Source: Candidatus Foliamicus numerosus (GTDB taxonomy: Bacteria > Pseudomonadota > Gammaproteobacteria > Steroidobacterales > Foliamicaceae). Taken from it: a stretch of DNA of 64,000 nt. Below the pieces are notes generated by a model that worked only from the letters and a program-made list of their open reading frames with translations, was not told the DNA's origin and did no database searches. Both the position numbers and the translations under genes were made by a program. Within the stretch, counting starts at the first letter, position 1, and every line of letters begins with the position of its first letter. Where the stretch lies: positions 24,333 to 88,332 of the forward strand of contig JAPYNE010000023.1 in NCBI GenBank assembly GCA_028285945.1. Direction: 5' to 3'. This document shows, piece by piece, positions 62,372 through 64,000 of the stretch.

Positions 62372-64000
62372 CAGCGGGCGCGGAACTCGATGCCGATGCC
62401 GTGGTCGGCCTCCTCCCGGATGCTCCCGCGCCGCGTGGCCAGCACGCCGAGGCTGAGGTCCGGCGCGCCCGGCCCCGCTTCCGGCGCCAGCCGCCAGCCA
62501 AAGCTCAAATCGCGGCCATGGCCGGAAGCGCCGAAACTCAGGCCAAGGTGCGGCGTGCCCACGAACCGGCCGCCGAGGACGGGCAGGCCGTAGCCCGCCT
62601 CCATTGCCCAGCGGCCCGCGTCGGCACCGCCGCCGCCATGGCCCGGACTTCGGCGCGCCAGCGGATCGTTGGCGAACAGGGAGCTCAAGCCGCCGCTGGA
62701 CGCGCCGCCCAGTTCTTGGCGAAGCGACAGCGACAGGCCGAGCCCGGAGTCCGGCGACGGGTCGTAGCCCAGGGAAGCGGAGAAACCGCGTTCGCGCACC
62801 GCTCCGTCCTCGTGGGTGATCAGCGCGCGGCCCTCGATGCCGAGCGCGAGGCCAAGCCGGGGGGCGCTCCAGGAGATGCCGCCACCAACCTCCACTCCGA
62901 AGCCTGTCTCGGCGTCGCCGCGGTCGCGGCGGGCGCCGATCTCCAGCCTCGGCGTCAGGCTGCCGCCGCCGCGCAGGTCGAAGACGCGCTTGCCTTCCAA
63001 GCCGAGGCGCAGCCGGGCGATGCCGCCGCCTGCGGCCTCCAGGCCCTTGATCCGCTCGGAGGCCGTGCGCGCCCACAGCGCGTCGGAGACCAGCGACAGC
63101 GCGCCGCCGCTGAAAGCGAGCAGCTCGCTCTTCAGGCCCGCCGCGGCCATCGTCCAGCCGATGCCGGCCTTGAGGGGCTCGCTGCCTTTCGGCTCCACCG
63201 TCGCATGGCCCGCGCCGCGGCCGAGCGCGCCCCACACATCGAGGCGTTCCGAGGCCCGCCATGCGGCGTAGGGGATGGCCGCCGCGAGGGAAGTTCCGAC
63301 GGCGCCGCTGAGCGGCCGGACGGCATCCGCGGAGGAGGCTGTCGCCGGAGCGCCGCTTCGGTAGCCGCCGCTGCTCCGGCTTTGCATGAGCGCAACCCCC
63401 ATGAGCCAGTTGCTGCGCGCATAGTCGGCGCCGACCATCGCCACCATCGCGTCGCCCTCGAGAGCCACTCCGTCTTCGGCGCCGTTGAAGGCCGTGCGCG
63501 CCCCCTGGCCCCAGAAGGCGAGGTTGCCGCCGCGCCCGTCCATGCCCCCCGTCCAAGCAAAGCGGCTGCCGAGCAGCAGGTCGCTCAGCGTCAGGGACTG
63601 CGCCGCCGAGGCCGGCGCGAGGCTCAAACTTGCACCGGGCTGGCTAGCCGCGCTGATCAGGCCCGGTCCCGCTCCGCCGATGCCGGCGAATGCCCTCGCG
63701 CCGGAAACGCTGAGCGCTTCGTGCGCCGGACTCGGCCTCCAGCCTAGGGGCTGTTCTGCCGCCTGCCTGGCGTTTAGGCGGCCCGGCACGGCAGCTTCGG
63801 TCCGGGCGCTGTCCGCGAAGCCAGCCGTCCGCTCTGCCGCCGCGGCGCCGAAGGCCAGCGCATGGCCGGCGAAGCTGCCCCGCATCCCCGGCTCGCGCGG
63901 TGCCGCCATCCTGGCCGCCACGCCGCCTAGCGCCTGCTCCGCCGCCGCGCGCCCGAACCGCGCCAGATACGCCCCGGGCAGCGGGTCGTCGTTGGTGATC
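62368..64000 (-). CDS. autotransporter C-terminal beta-barrel domain, 5' truncated by window
   Basis: The frame is open through the right edge; GTG 63921 is internal, since the codons before it read LPGAYLARFGRAAAEQALGG, a typical start of an autotransporter barrel linker. About 540 residues are visible. After a linker, LTLSDLLLGSRFAWTGG leads into alternating beta strands with many aromatic-Gly turns (GWTMAAAGLKSELL, GFSASLGYDPSPDSGLGLSL), and the protein ends EFRARW with a terminal Trp, a barrel signal. The passenger lies outside the window, so function cannot be told. Confidence 0.85.
   Translation of the reverse strand, partial: ITNDDPLPGAYLARFGRAAAEQALGGVAARMAAPREPGMRGSFAGHALAFGAAAAERTAGFADSARTEAAVPGRLNARQAAEQPLGWRPSPAHEALSVSGARAFAGIGGAGPGLISAASQPGASLSLAPASAAQSLTLSDLLLGSRFAWTGGMDGRGGNLAFWGQGARTAFNGAEDGVALEGDAMVAMVGADYARSNWLMGVALMQSRSSGGYRSGAPATASSADAVRPLSGAVGTSLAAAIPYAAWRASERLDVWGALGRGAGHATVEPKGSEPLKAGIGWTMAAAGLKSELLAFSGGALSLVSDALWARTASERIKGLEAAGGGIARLRLGLEGKRVFDLRGGGSLTPRLEIGARRDRGDAETGFGVEVGGGISWSAPRLGLALGIEGRALITHEDGAVRERGFSASLGYDPSPDSGLGLSLSLRQELGGASSGGLSSLFANDPLARRSPGHGGGGADAGRWAMEAGYGLPVLGGRFVGTPHLGLSFGASGHGRDLSFGWRLAPEAGPGAPDLSLGVLATRRGSIREEADHGIGIEFRARW

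Noticed and set aside
62225-63747. Long frames over the autotransporter barrel in other frames
   Set aside because: Alanine/arginine-rich shadows of the barrel gene; only the frame 62368-64000 has beta-barrel periodicity and a terminal aromatic residue.

Overview
The window is GC-rich chromosomal DNA, most likely from a gammaproteobacterium that I cannot name further. The basis for this is the gene order thrS-infC-rplT-pheS-pheT-ihfA-merR-tRNA-Pro, an infC that appears to start on a rare AUC codon, a LysC-LysA fusion and a bifunctional HisB. The sequence alone does not show lifestyle. Many toxin-antitoxin remnants, deletions inside conserved translation genes and a dense intergenic repeat family suggest an unusual, actively rearranging genome.

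Layout. 1-10 kb: a truncated regulator, icd, an outer-membrane channel, a DUF4212/sodium symporter pair, gloB, moaB, an aminotransferase and moeA. 10-27 kb: a Sua5-like gene and an MmgE/PrpD gene, then a molybdenum hydroxylase cluster (coxG-S-L-M-D...E) of the form II CO-dehydrogenase type. moaB and moeA nearby would serve its cofactor. The cluster is split between coxD and coxE by a restriction-modification island (helicase-nuclease, PIN nuclease, DNA methyltransferase, orphan RHH protein). 27-33 kb: an AAA/DUF4143 ATPase, a Fic protein and three tandem serine hydrolases. 33-42 kb: a catabolic operon (Rieske oxygenase alpha and beta, AMP-ligase, thiolase-like protein, DUF35-SDR fusion, SDR, cyclase-family hydrolase) probably acting on an aromatic or alicyclic acid. 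42-49 kb: the translation operon, with two striking deletions (end of infC + rpmI + start of rplT; tRNA-binding domain of PheT). 49-54 kb: AI-2E-type permease, FAD-linked dehydrogenase, LysC-LysA fusion and hisE. 54-57.8 kb: a scrapyard of truncated genes and toxin-antitoxin modules. 57.8-62.2 kb: hisC-B-H-A-F on the minus strand. The right edge holds the C-terminal barrel of an autotransporter.

The most unusual feature is a family of long intergenic palindromes at seven loci (about 3.6, 17.1, 32.8-33.2, 34.6-35.1, 38.5-38.8, 41.7-42.0 and 59.3 kb). Each has a conserved asymmetric core of about 50 bases, predicted to fold into two small hairpins. The core is flanked by 23-32 base arms that are different at every site yet are mostly perfect reverse complements of each other. 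The stems of the inner hairpins also change in a compensated way. Elements often occur as oppositely oriented pairs, and two loci carry tandem expansions (95-bp and 42-bp periods). One copy supplies the C-terminus of the sodium symporter. I do not recognise this family.
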